A DNA stretch of 10,344 nt from Anaerolineae bacterium. Its GTDB lineage: Bacteria; Chloroflexota; Anaerolineae; UBA1429. Below are positions 1 to 7,145 of the stretch, piece after piece. Position numbers and translations under genes: made by a program. Under the pieces are notes generated by a model. The model made no database searches and was not told the origin of the DNA. It saw nothing but the letters and a program-made list of their open reading frames with translations. The DNA is taken from positions 1 through 10,344 of the forward strand of contig JAFGLK010000051.1 of NCBI GenBank assembly GCA_016928125.1, given 5' to 3'. Every line of letters starts with the position of its first letter. Position 1 is the stretch's first letter.

Positions 1-198
1 GTCCTTGCGCTCGTATGGTCACATAGGTACACTGCAAGCATCGTGGATGGCCGCCTGCAATCGATGAGGCAGCTTGAGCCCAGAGGGGAGCCGTCATACG
101 ACCTTATTGCCAGTCCTCTTCAGATTGAGCTATCTGTGCGTTCCTCGATAGTTGCAGCTGGAGTCATTCTGTAGCTGACAGGATAAGGAGGGTGCGTT
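1..198. other. Upstream region without a convincing gene
   Basis: No supported gene lies here. Forward frame 1 is open from the window edge to TAG at 172-174 (57 codons) and could be the end of an upstream gene. However, its third codon positions show no clear GC preference, and one reverse frame is open over nearly the same span, so I do not call it. A weak promoter-like pair, TTGCCA (107-112) and TATCTG (131-136), lies before the first gene with an 18-base spacer. The -10 matches the consensus at only three positions. Confidence 0.4.
184..191 (+). promoter_or_regulatory. Perfect Shine-Dalgarno site for a GTG start
   Basis: TAAGGAGG lies seven bases upstream of GTG at 199. It matches the full anti-Shine-Dalgarno complement and fixes the non-ATG start of the first surface protein gene. 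The resulting N terminus is a normal signal peptide, which supports the choice. Confidence 0.9.
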
Positions 199-3100
199 GT
201 GAATAGGAAGAATCGATGGGTGGTGGGCCGGAGGGTCCTGTGGCTCCTCCTGGCCATAATATTGGCTGGCGCCTTTGGCGCACCTGTATTGGCGCAGGAC
301 GGGATGACACCTCACTGGGTCGACACGCCGGGATCTGGGGCTGAGGTCGACGGCCTGGTCATCGTGCAGTTCACTCCCACCGGGGGCGAGCCAGCGGGCA
401 GCTTTGTGCCGTTTCTCAGCCTCGACGATGGGCGCTATCCGAACACATTCGAGGAGGGCTTCAACACAGAGGGGGCCCTTCAGCTAGACACCGTGGAGAC
501 CACGACCTCGATTCTACTGAGTCGTGTGCCCATGGTCAACGTTGCCGGCTACACCTTTCGCGAGTTCGCGCTCGACCTGAACGAGTATTTCTTCTGGGAT
601 GCGCCCATGATCATTCTGGATGACTTTAACGTCGGCATCGCGGATACTCCCGATCTGACCGGCTTTGTTGCGGACGCCGATCCGGATGGCATCGGGGGCA
701 CGATCACGGGCGTCACGCCCGTGTACGCGATGGACTATCATGGCAACAATGATGTGGCGATGAGTGCTTCCATGGGCACTGGGCCAGGCAATCCCGAATA
801 TCTGCTCTTGGTTCCCCAAATCCAGTTTGAGTATGCGGGCATCGGCCCGGACTGCGACTATGGGAGCGACACATGCACGACGTATGTGTATGTCTACGCC
901 GGTCTCGGGTTCCCCGACAGCAACCCCGAGGTGTTCGGTGTAGGCGCAGAGGGGCCCTTCCTGCAGCCCGGCAACCTGGTTGTGACCAAGATCACTGACC
1001 CGGTCGATGTGGAGGTCAGCTTTGACTACACCGTGGCCTTCACGCCGACGGATAGCATCGATCCGATCCCGCTCTCGATAGGTGCTGGCGCGACCAGCGG
1101 CATACCCAATGCGCTGCCAGGCACCTATCAGGTGACAGAGGCGAAGAAGGAAGGCTGGGTGCTGATGAATATCGTCGCCGAAGATCCGACCGGCGACACC
1201 ACTGTGGAGCCGCCAACGAGCACGGTCAAGATCGCCCCCGGCGAGACGGTCCATCTGACCTACGAGAACTGGCGGCTGCCCATCATCATCGCCTGCAAGG
1301 AGGACACTGAGGGCAATCCGCTGGAGGGCTGGACGATCAACCTGGAGCAGGTCGGTGAACAACCGGTGCTGGATGTCGATGGAGTCTCCAAACAGACCGG
1401 CGCCGACGGCTGTGTGGCCTTCCGAGTCGAGTTGGGAGAGACCTATGTCCTCTCCGAGGGGTTGGAAGAGGGCTGGGCCCTGATCTCTCCGCAGAGGAAC
1501 TACATCGAGGTGGAGGCGGACGAGGCTAAAGTCTACGGGCCGTACACGTTTGTGAACTTTCAGAACGCTCCCATCACCGCCTGCAAGCAGAATCTGGCCG
1601 GGGAGCCGCTAGATGGCTGGGTGATCACCCTCGACGGCCCGCGTGGCAGTCAGTCTGACGAGACACCCCAAAGTGGTTGTGTCAACTTTGACGTTACCGC
1701 CCCGGGGCCGTACACCCTAACCGAGGAACTGCAAGAGGGCTGGATCCAGATGTCGCCCGATGAGAACTTTACGTTCGTTGCCGAGAGTGGCGGGGAGTAT
1801 GGCCCTTACACCTTTATCAACGAGGAAGAGAATGCGGGCGTCGGTGTGGAGAAATACGTCTCCGTGGACGATGGCCAGAGCTGGGAGGATGCTGATGAGG
1901 CGCCCGGTCCCTCGGTGGCCGCCGGCGGCGAGGTGGTCTGGTTCCGGTATGTGATCAGCAACACCGGCAACGTGACCATCCAGGATATCTTCTTGAGCGA
2001 CGATGTCTTGGCCGATGAACTCGCTGCGGGGTGCACGATCTCCACCACGCTCGAGCTAGGGCAGAGCACCGAGTGTGCCATCGGCCCATTCGAGGCGGTG
2101 GTTGGCGACCATACCAACCTGGCCAACGTGACGGCCAAATGGCAGACGGCCAGGCTGACGGATGACGATCCAGCTCACTACCGTGGCATGACCGCGGGCT
2201 TGGTCGTGACCAAGATCGTGGACTGGGACGTGATAGATCCCGATCCGTCCAAGGTCTTTACCATCTGCATCCAAGGCCCGATGCCCGACGAAACGGTCTA
2301 TCTCGATGTCGAGGGGCTGATGGCGCAGACCACACAGTGCGTTTCCGTGGACTTTGATGGTGGCACAGTCAGTTGGGAAGACCTGCTTCCGGGAGACTAT
2401 CAGATCAGCGAACAGAATCCTGGCGAGGTCTGGCTGGTGGAGATGGATCCTCCCGGTGGGATCGTGACGCTCGAGCCCGAGGGCCAGATTGGGGCCACGA
2501 TCAGCAACACCTACCGTGTGTCGAGTATCTCGGACTGGGTGTGGTACGACGCCAACGGCAACGGCTTGCAGGATGAGGGTGAGTCGGGCCTTGAAGGGGC
2601 CACGGTCACACTCTACAAGGTAGAAGAGAACAACAATGTGACGTTGGCGGCTGATGTGATGGTGGGCCAGATGACCACCGGCGCCGACGGCTTGTATGCC
2701 TTTGGGAACCTCCTGCCAGGGAATTACTATCTGGTGTTCGAGTTGCCCGAGGGCTACTACTTTGCCCTGGCCAATGTCGGGACGAACGACGCCATCGACA
2801 GCGATGCTGACTCGGCCACCGGCGTTACTGAAACGTTTGCGTTGCCTGCCGGCGTGGATGATGACTCTTGGGATTGCGGCGCCACGCAGGTCATCGGCTC
2901 TGGGGTTGAGGTGCTTCCACCCAGCCCCTGGGCAGATCCGATCTGCGCGGGTTGGAAGCTGAACTGGACCTTGGCGTTCACAAATACCTCACCCATCCCG
3001 CTCCATCATGTGCGCCTGGTGAACTATCATCCGGAGGCCAATCTGGATCTCCTTGTGGGCAGCAGCAGTCCGGGGGCCGCTCTGGATGAAGACGGGCACG

Positions 3101-3399
3101 TCTACTGGGAGATCGAGATGGTTGGGGCCGGTGAGCGGGCGGAGCGTGTGCTGGCCATGCGTCCCTGGTCGAGCATTCCGGCCGGCACCGTGCTCACCGA
3201 CTGCATCCAGGTCTTTACCGACTATGGCGAGTCCGAGATTGCCTGTGGCGATGTGACGATCGACGTGTGCGTGACGCCCACGCCCACGCCGACGGCCACC
3301 TCGACGCCATCGCCGACGCCGACGATGACACCGACGCCATCGCCAACGCCGACGACCAAGCCTTCTCAGCTTTACATCCCGCTGGTTTTCAAGCCATAG
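199..3399 (+). CDS. Exported multi-domain surface protein A (CnaB/SpaA-like, DUF11-like and SdrD B-like modules)
   Basis: This 1066-residue protein is secreted and probably surface-exposed. A signal peptide (basic MNRKNR, hydrophobic core 13-28) likely ends after A32 at VLA-QD. Residues 33-257 form an unassigned domain containing REFALDLN, a pattern I recall from other large secreted bacterial proteins. CnaB/SpaA-like modules follow at about 258-360, 361-456 and 457-545. Then come a DUF11-like module (546-655), a fourth CnaB-like module (664-773), an SdrD B-like module (775-898) with the calcium-type motif DANGNGLQDEGE, and a second DUF11-like module (900-1025). Residues 1026-1056 are Thr/Pro-rich, and the protein ends in QLYIPLVFKP. 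Putative isopeptide sets are K264/E314/N357, K367/E420/N453, K463/E509/N541 and K672/E738/N770. No enzymatic motif, LPXTG or C-terminal membrane helix is visible. A structural or adhesive role is inferred. The next long gene is its paralog. Confidence 0.9.
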   Translation: MNRKNRWVVGRRVLWLLLAIILAGAFGAPVLAQDGMTPHWVDTPGSGAEVDGLVIVQFTPTGGEPAGSFVPFLSLDDGRYPNTFEEGFNTEGALQLDTVETTTSILLSRVPMVNVAGYTFREFALDLNEYFFWDAPMIILDDFNVGIADTPDLTGFVADADPDGIGGTITGVTPVYAMDYHGNNDVAMSASMGTGPGNPEYLLLVPQIQFEYAGIGPDCDYGSDTCTTYVYVYAGLGFPDSNPEVFGVGAEGPFLQPGNLVVTKITDPVDVEVSFDYTVAFTPTDSIDPIPLSIGAGATSGIPNALPGTYQVTEAKKEGWVLMNIVAEDPTGDTTVEPPTSTVKIAPGETVHLTYENWRLPIIIACKEDTEGNPLEGWTINLEQVGEQPVLDVDGVSKQTGADGCVAFRVELGETYVLSEGLEEGWALISPQRNYIEVEADEAKVYGPYTFVNFQNAPITACKQNLAGEPLDGWVITLDGPRGSQSDETPQSGCVNFDVTAPGPYTLTEELQEGWIQMSPDENFTFVAESGGEYGPYTFINEEENAGVGVEKYVSVDDGQSWEDADEAPGPSVAAGGEVVWFRYVISNTGNVTIQDIFLSDDVLADELAAGCTISTTLELGQSTECAIGPFEAVVGDHTNLANVTAKWQTARLTDDDPAHYRGMTAGLVVTKIVDWDVIDPDPSKVFTICIQGPMPDETVYLDVEGLMAQTTQCVSVDFDGGTVSWEDLLPGDYQISEQNPGEVWLVEMDPPGGIVTLEPEGQIGATISNTYRVSSISDWVWYDANGNGLQDEGESGLEGATVTLYKVEENNNVTLAADVMVGQMTTGADGLYAFGNLLPGNYYLVFELPEGYYFALANVGTNDAIDSDADSATGVTETFALPAGVDDDSWDCGATQVIGSGVEVLPPSPWADPICAGWKLNWTLAFTNTSPIPLHHVRLVNYHPEANLDLLVGSSSPGAALDEDGHVYWEIEMVGAGERAERVLAMRPWSSIPAGTVLTDCIQVFTDYGESEIACGDVTIDVCVTPTPTPTATSTPSPTPTMTPTPSPTPTTKPSQLYIPLVFKP
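3274..3366 (+). repeat. Thr/Pro-rich linker repeat in surface protein A
   Basis: The DNA is built from repeated ACGCC and CCATCGCC units and encodes residues 1026-1056, an alternation of TP, SP and a few TA/TM pairs. Linkers like this are usually extended and may be O-glycosylated; here the linker separates the last folded module from the terminal LYIPLVFKP. The equivalent stretch in the second paralog is very similar at the DNA level. Confidence 0.85.
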
Positions 3400-3440
3400 G
3401 GACATCAGCCATGGGCCGAGCCGGCTAGCCGAGTTTGGCC

Positions 3441-3516
3441 ATAGATTGGGTTCCGCCTCGCTTCGTCTCCTGCGGCGGGCCAGTGCCGGGGATGGGGCGG
3501 AGCGGAACCTGATTCT
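3441..3516. terminator. Imperfect palindrome after surface protein A, possible terminator or REP-like element
   Basis: GGTTCCGC (3449-3456) pairs perfectly with GCGGAACC (3502-3509), and the flanking AGATT and GATTCT partly extend the stem. The interior is GC-rich (CTCGC against GGGCGGA) and can pair with bulges. It begins 41 bases after the stop codon at 3399. There is no clear U-tract, so a classical Rho-independent terminator is uncertain. The arms resemble those of the stronger palindrome at 7146-7230, which suggests a shared element family. Confidence 0.45.
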
Positions 3517-3629
3517 GTGTCGAGCCCTCGTCCATGTTTTCGGCGCGAGCTATTCTGCCTGCTCAAGGGAGCAACGGTCGAGACCGCTCGCCGCTAACGG
3601 TCTGCGCTTGTGTCGGCCTGGGGATGAAA

Positions 3630-3672
3630 AAACTGTCATGGCTTTGCGGGCGAGTATGAGCAAACCGTCATG
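3630..3672 (+). repeat. Pair of direct repeats AAAC[TC]GTCATG upstream of a promoter
   Basis: AAACTGTCATG (3630-3640) and AAACCGTCATG (3662-3672) differ at one of 11 positions. They start 32 bases apart, about three helical turns, so both would face the same side of the DNA. The nearer copy ends about 20 bases before the predicted -10, where a transcription activator or repressor could bind. The role as operator sites is inferred. Confidence 0.4.
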
Positions 3673-3690
3673 CTGTGACTTGAAAAGCTA

Positions 3691-3699
3691 TGCTATACT
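3691..3699 (+). promoter_or_regulatory. Extended -10 promoter for surface protein B
   Basis: TGCTATACT contains the extended -10 TGn followed by TATACT, five of six bases matching TATAAT. No good -35 is present at the usual distance (TGCTGT at 3671-3676 with a 17-base spacer), which is tolerated by extended -10 promoters and would suit activator control through the repeats just upstream. A start near 3706 would leave a leader of about 190 bases. Confidence 0.5.
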
Positions 3700-3711
3700 G
3701 AAGCGGATAGC
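3698..3711. repeat. First copy of a 14-base intergenic repeat
   Basis: CTGAAGCGGATAGC is found exactly here and again at 7130-7143, both in intergenic DNA near the second paralog. This copy overlaps the end of the predicted -10 and the likely transcription start. Confidence 0.6.
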
Positions 3712-3884
3712 GTGAATTGTCCCGTGTCGATTGGCCTCTGTGCAATACAGCGATGCCCGCGCCGACATGCCGCTATAGAGTGGGCACCCGTCTGACATAC
3801 AACGAACACACGCGCAAGCCTCTTTGTGCATCTCCAGACCTATGAATCCGAGAACTGTAGGGCAGCTATGCCACAAGGTACGAC

Positions 3885-3891
3885 AAAGGAG
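3885..3891 (+). promoter_or_regulatory. Shine-Dalgarno site that sets the start of surface protein B
   Basis: AAAGGAG lies six bases before ATG at 3898. The frame is open further up to GTG at 3826, but no ribosome binding site precedes that codon. Only the 3898 start gives an N terminus that lines up with the first paralog's signal peptide. Confidence 0.8.
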
Positions 3892-3897
3892 CATGTG

Positions 3898-6800
3898 ATG
3901 AATGTGAAGGTTCCTTCCAGACTGGTCCGCCAGGTTTGGTGGCTCGTGGTGACTCTGGCGCTGATGGGTCTTGTGACCATGCCCGTGTTGGCGGGTGAGT
4001 TCTGGACAGATGTCCCAGGCGCCGTCGCCATGGTGGATGGCGTGATCATCATGCAATACACGCCCACTGGCGCCGAGCCCGCCAATGGGTTTGGTTCGTT
4101 TTTGAGCCTCCAGGCGGCGTCCCCGGCCTTGCTCGAAGAGGGCTATAACACTGATGGCACTCTGGAACTCGATACAGTAGAGCCCACACGAGCGCTCCTC
4201 TTGAGCGAGATGCCCTCGGTCATCGTCTTCGGGCAGGAATACCGCGAGATCGCGCTGGATCTCAACCAGTTGAGCATCGTAGGTCTCACTCAGACCGTGC
4301 TCGCAAACCTCGGCCTGGGTGTCGCAAGCGCTGGCGATCTGACCGGCCTGGACCCAGATACCGGCACGATTCCGGGCGTGACCCCGGTCTGGTCGCTCGA
4401 CTATAGTGAAGACAGTTACGTCGTGATGGACGCCTCCATGGGCCTGGGCGAGGGGATTCCCGAGTATCTCATCCTGGTGCCCAATGCGCTCTTCGGCGCG
4501 GCCCCCGAATGTGCCTTTGGCGGCGGGGGCTGCCAGACGTATGTTTATCTGTATGCCTTCTTCGTCTTCCCCGGGGGCGGACCCGAGGTGTTTGGCGTCG
4601 GCGCCGAAGGGCCGTTCCTGGTGCCAGGCAACGCGAACATTCACAAGGTGACCGACCCGGCCGGCGCAGAGGCTGTGTTCGACTTTGTGGGGGCCTACAA
4701 CCCAGAGCTCCTGGCGCTTACGCCTCCGAGGTCGGCCTTGCCGCCATTCCAGTTTCAGATCCCCGCGGGCCAGACGGGGCCTTTCATGAACATGTTGCCT
4801 GGCCTTTACCAGGTGACCGAGCAGCCAGAGGACGGCTGGACCTTGGCAGATATCGCCATCCTGGATCCGAGCGGCGATAGCCTGGCCGAGGGGCCAACCG
4901 CGTCGGTCCAGATCAGCCCGGGCGAGACGGTGGATGTGACCTTTGAGAACTGGAGGCTGCCTGTGGTGGTCGCCTGCAAGCAGGATACGGAGGGCGATCC
5001 TCTCGAAGGGTGGACCATCAACCTGGAGGGCGCGGGTGAGACCTTGGACGTCGCGGATGTGGTCTCAGACACCACCGGCAGCGATGGCTGCGCTCTCTTC
5101 AAGGTGGAGGCGGGCAGCATCTACACTCTGTCGGAGGAGATCCAACCAGGGTGGACGCTCATCTCGCCCGAGAGGAACACATTCAGCGTAGAGGTTGCAG
5201 AGCCGCAGCTTTATGGGCCTTACACTTTTGTGAACTTTCAAGATGCTACCATCACCGCCTGCAAGGTGGATGGTCAAGAGGAGCCGCTGGCCGGCTGGGA
5301 GATCAACCTCGACGGTCCGAGTGGAAGCCAATCGTTGGAGACGCCGCGGGATGGCTGCGTGACCTTTACCGTTGAGGCGCCCGGAACCTATACGCTGACC
5401 GAGATGCTCCAGGAGGGCTGGGTCCAGATCTCGCCTGAGGAGGCCTTCGAGGTGACCGTGGAAAGCGGGGGCCAGTACGGGAAGTACATCTTTGTCAACG
5501 AAGGTGAGCATGCCGAGATCGATATCGAGAAATATGTTTCGGTAGACAACGGCGGGAGCTGGGATGACGCCGATGAGGCGCCCGGACCCCCTGCGGCGGT
5601 TGGCGAACAGGTGGTCTGGTTCAGGTATGTGATCAGCAACGTTGGCAACGTCACTGTCGACGACATCTCGCTGAGCGATCCGACGTTTGATAGCCAAATC
5701 GCTGCTCAGTGCAGCATTGCATCCACGCTCAAGCGGGGTGAGAGCACCACATGCGTCATCGGTCCGCTGGAAGCGCTGGCTGGCCGGCATGAGAATACAG
5801 CCAACGTGACGGCAAGATGGAATCAGACCAAGTTGATGGACGAGGATCTGGCGCACTATTATGGCATGACCTCGGGCCTGCTCGTCACCAAGCGAGTGCA
5901 ATGGAGCGATACCCGACCGGACACCTCCAAGGTCTTCACAATCTGTATCGAAGGCCCTATGCCCGACGAAAGCGTCTATCTCGACGTGGAGAGACTGGTG
6001 GTGCAGACCAGATACTGCAAGGTGGTGGACTATGACGGCGGCACCGTCGGATGGGACGATCTCTTTACCGGGGACTATCTGGTAAGCGAGGAGAATCCGG
6101 GGGAGGTGTGGTTGGTCGACCTGAATCCTCCCGATGGTCTCGTGACCTTCGAGCCCGAGAGGCTCGGCCAGGCCACGATCATCAACACCTATGCCGTCTC
6201 CAGCATCTCAGATTGGGTCTGGTATGATGCCAACGGGAACGGCCTACAGGATGAGGGCGAGCGAGGCCTGGAGGGCGCAAAGGTCACGCTCTATCAGCAG
6301 AGCGCCAACGGTGTAGAGCTGGCTGCCGATGTGATGGTGGCAGAGATGACGACCGGGCCCGATGGTCGCTATGCCTTTACCGCGCTGGTGCCCGGCGACT
6401 ACTACCTCGTGTTCGAGTTGCCCGAGGGCTACAACTTCAGTCCGGCCAACGTGGGGGAGGACGAGCGCATCGATAGCGATGCGGACCCGCAGACGGGCCG
6501 CACCGCGATGATTGCCTTGCCGCCCGCCACGGATGACGATTCCTGGGACTGTGGCGCCACGCAGGTTGTCGGCGCTGGAGTCGAGCTTGCCCCACCTGAG
6601 CCATGGACCGATCCCACCTGCGCAGGCTGGAAACTGAGTTGGACGTTGGCCTTCACGAACACGTCGCCAATCCCGCTCTACAATGTGCGTCTGACCAACT
6701 ATCATCCGGATACTCAGGTGGATATCTTGCTCGATGGGTCCAGCGAGGGCGCTGCCCTGGACGAGGATGGCCATGTCTATTGGGATATCGAGATGGTTGG

Positions 6801-7107
6801 CGCCGGTGAGCGCGTCGACCGCGTGTTGCAGGTTCGGCTTTGGTCGAGCATACAAGCTGGCGCTGTGATATCGGACTGCATCAAGGTCCTGACGGCATTC
6901 GGCGAGTCGGAGATGGTCTGCGGGGATGTCACCGTTGAGCGCTGTGTCAAGCCTACGGCCACGCCGACGATCACACCGTCGCCGACGGCCACAGCCACGA
7001 GCACACCATCGCCGACACCCACGATGACTCCAACGCCATCGCCAACGCCGTCGTCGACCCCGACGTCCAAGCCTGGGGGCCTCTATATCCCGCTGATTTT
7101 CCGGTAG
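3898..7107 (+). CDS. Exported multi-domain surface protein B, paralog of surface protein A
   Basis: This 1069-residue protein repeats the architecture of its upstream neighbour throughout. A signal peptide (MNVKVPSRLVRQ, then a hydrophobic core) probably ends after A32 at VLA-GE. An unassigned N-terminal domain (33-243) contains YREIALDLN. CnaB/SpaA-like modules lie at about 244-354, 355-449 and 450-537. They are followed by a DUF11-like module (538-650), a fourth CnaB-like module (660-765), an SdrD B-like module (768-889) with DANGNGLQDEGE, and a DUF11-like module (892-1017). A Thr/Pro linker (1019-1061) and LYIPLIFR close the protein. Putative isopeptide sets are K250/E308/N351, K361/E413/N446, K456/E502/N534 and K665/E731/N763. 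Cysteine pairs C360/C398 and C455/C487 match those in the first paralog. Its own promoter and long leader suggest separate expression. A tandem duplication origin is inferred. An adhesive or structural surface role is likely, but the partner is unknown. Confidence 0.9.
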   Translation: MNVKVPSRLVRQVWWLVVTLALMGLVTMPVLAGEFWTDVPGAVAMVDGVIIMQYTPTGAEPANGFGSFLSLQAASPALLEEGYNTDGTLELDTVEPTRALLLSEMPSVIVFGQEYREIALDLNQLSIVGLTQTVLANLGLGVASAGDLTGLDPDTGTIPGVTPVWSLDYSEDSYVVMDASMGLGEGIPEYLILVPNALFGAAPECAFGGGGCQTYVYLYAFFVFPGGGPEVFGVGAEGPFLVPGNANIHKVTDPAGAEAVFDFVGAYNPELLALTPPRSALPPFQFQIPAGQTGPFMNMLPGLYQVTEQPEDGWTLADIAILDPSGDSLAEGPTASVQISPGETVDVTFENWRLPVVVACKQDTEGDPLEGWTINLEGAGETLDVADVVSDTTGSDGCALFKVEAGSIYTLSEEIQPGWTLISPERNTFSVEVAEPQLYGPYTFVNFQDATITACKVDGQEEPLAGWEINLDGPSGSQSLETPRDGCVTFTVEAPGTYTLTEMLQEGWVQISPEEAFEVTVESGGQYGKYIFVNEGEHAEIDIEKYVSVDNGGSWDDADEAPGPPAAVGEQVVWFRYVISNVGNVTVDDISLSDPTFDSQIAAQCSIASTLKRGESTTCVIGPLEALAGRHENTANVTARWNQTKLMDEDLAHYYGMTSGLLVTKRVQWSDTRPDTSKVFTICIEGPMPDESVYLDVERLVVQTRYCKVVDYDGGTVGWDDLFTGDYLVSEENPGEVWLVDLNPPDGLVTFEPERLGQATIINTYAVSSISDWVWYDANGNGLQDEGERGLEGAKVTLYQQSANGVELAADVMVAEMTTGPDGRYAFTALVPGDYYLVFELPEGYNFSPANVGEDERIDSDADPQTGRTAMIALPPATDDDSWDCGATQVVGAGVELAPPEPWTDPTCAGWKLSWTLAFTNTSPIPLYNVRLTNYHPDTQVDILLDGSSEGAALDEDGHVYWDIEMVGAGERVDRVLQVRLWSSIQAGAVISDCIKVLTAFGESEMVCGDVTVERCVKPTATPTITPSPTATATSTPSPTPTMTPTPSPTPSSTPTSKPGGLYIPLIFR
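6952..7080 (+). repeat. Thr/Pro-rich linker repeat in surface protein B
   Basis: The linker encodes residues 1019-1061, longer than the 31-residue linker of the first paralog and with the same ACGCC and CCATCGCC building blocks. The block at about 7008-7052 aligns with 3307-3351 with only a few differences, nearly all at third codon positions. Length difference between paralogs suggests repeat expansion or contraction. Confidence 0.85.
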
Positions 7108-7129
7108 AGGCGTGTGTTGTAGGCGTTGT

Positions 7130-7143
7130 CTGAAGCGGATAGC
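7130..7143. repeat. Second copy of the 14-base intergenic repeat
   Basis: CTGAAGCGGATAGC matches 3698-3711 exactly and stands two bases before the large palindrome. Beyond the core, both copies continue with a similar TGAA shortly after. Confidence 0.6.
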
Positions 7144-7145
7144 TG

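Larger units (their letters stand above)
3400..3897. other. Intergenic region between the two paralogs
   Basis: This gap of about 500 bases has no convincing gene. Open frames in it lack ribosome binding sites and resemblance to known proteins. It holds, in order, a GC-rich imperfect palindrome, a short palindrome CGGTCGAGACCG (3575-3586), two direct repeats AAAC[TC]GTCATG, an extended -10 promoter, a 14-base sequence repeated after the second paralog, and an untranslated leader of about 190 bases. Confidence 0.6.

Noticed and set aside
1..174. Forward frame 1 open from the window edge to TAG at 172-174, possible end of an upstream gene
   Set aside because: Only 57 codons, no third-position GC preference, and a reverse frame is open over almost the same span, so coding cannot be told from chance.
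514..1362. Long open frame of 282 codons on the reverse strand
   Set aside because: It lies wholly inside surface protein A in antisense, has no recognisable domain and has a composition rich in Arg, His and Asp typical of a shadow frame in GC-rich DNA.
3274..3366. Possible CRISPR or tandem satellite from regular short repeats
   Set aside because: The repeats are in frame and encode a Thr/Pro linker; there are no distinct spacers.
3446..3715. Forward open frame of 89 codons between the paralogs
   Set aside because: No ribosome binding site, it runs through the palindrome and across the promoter region, and the product has no recognisable features.
3826..3897. Upstream GTG start for surface protein B
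   Set aside because: It would put 24 hydrophilic residues before the signal peptide, has no ribosome binding site, and does not align with the first paralog.
3688..4644. Open frame of 318 codons on the reverse strand covering the leader and start of surface protein B
   Set aside because: It is antisense to a clearly better gene with signal peptide and paralog support, and no domain is visible.
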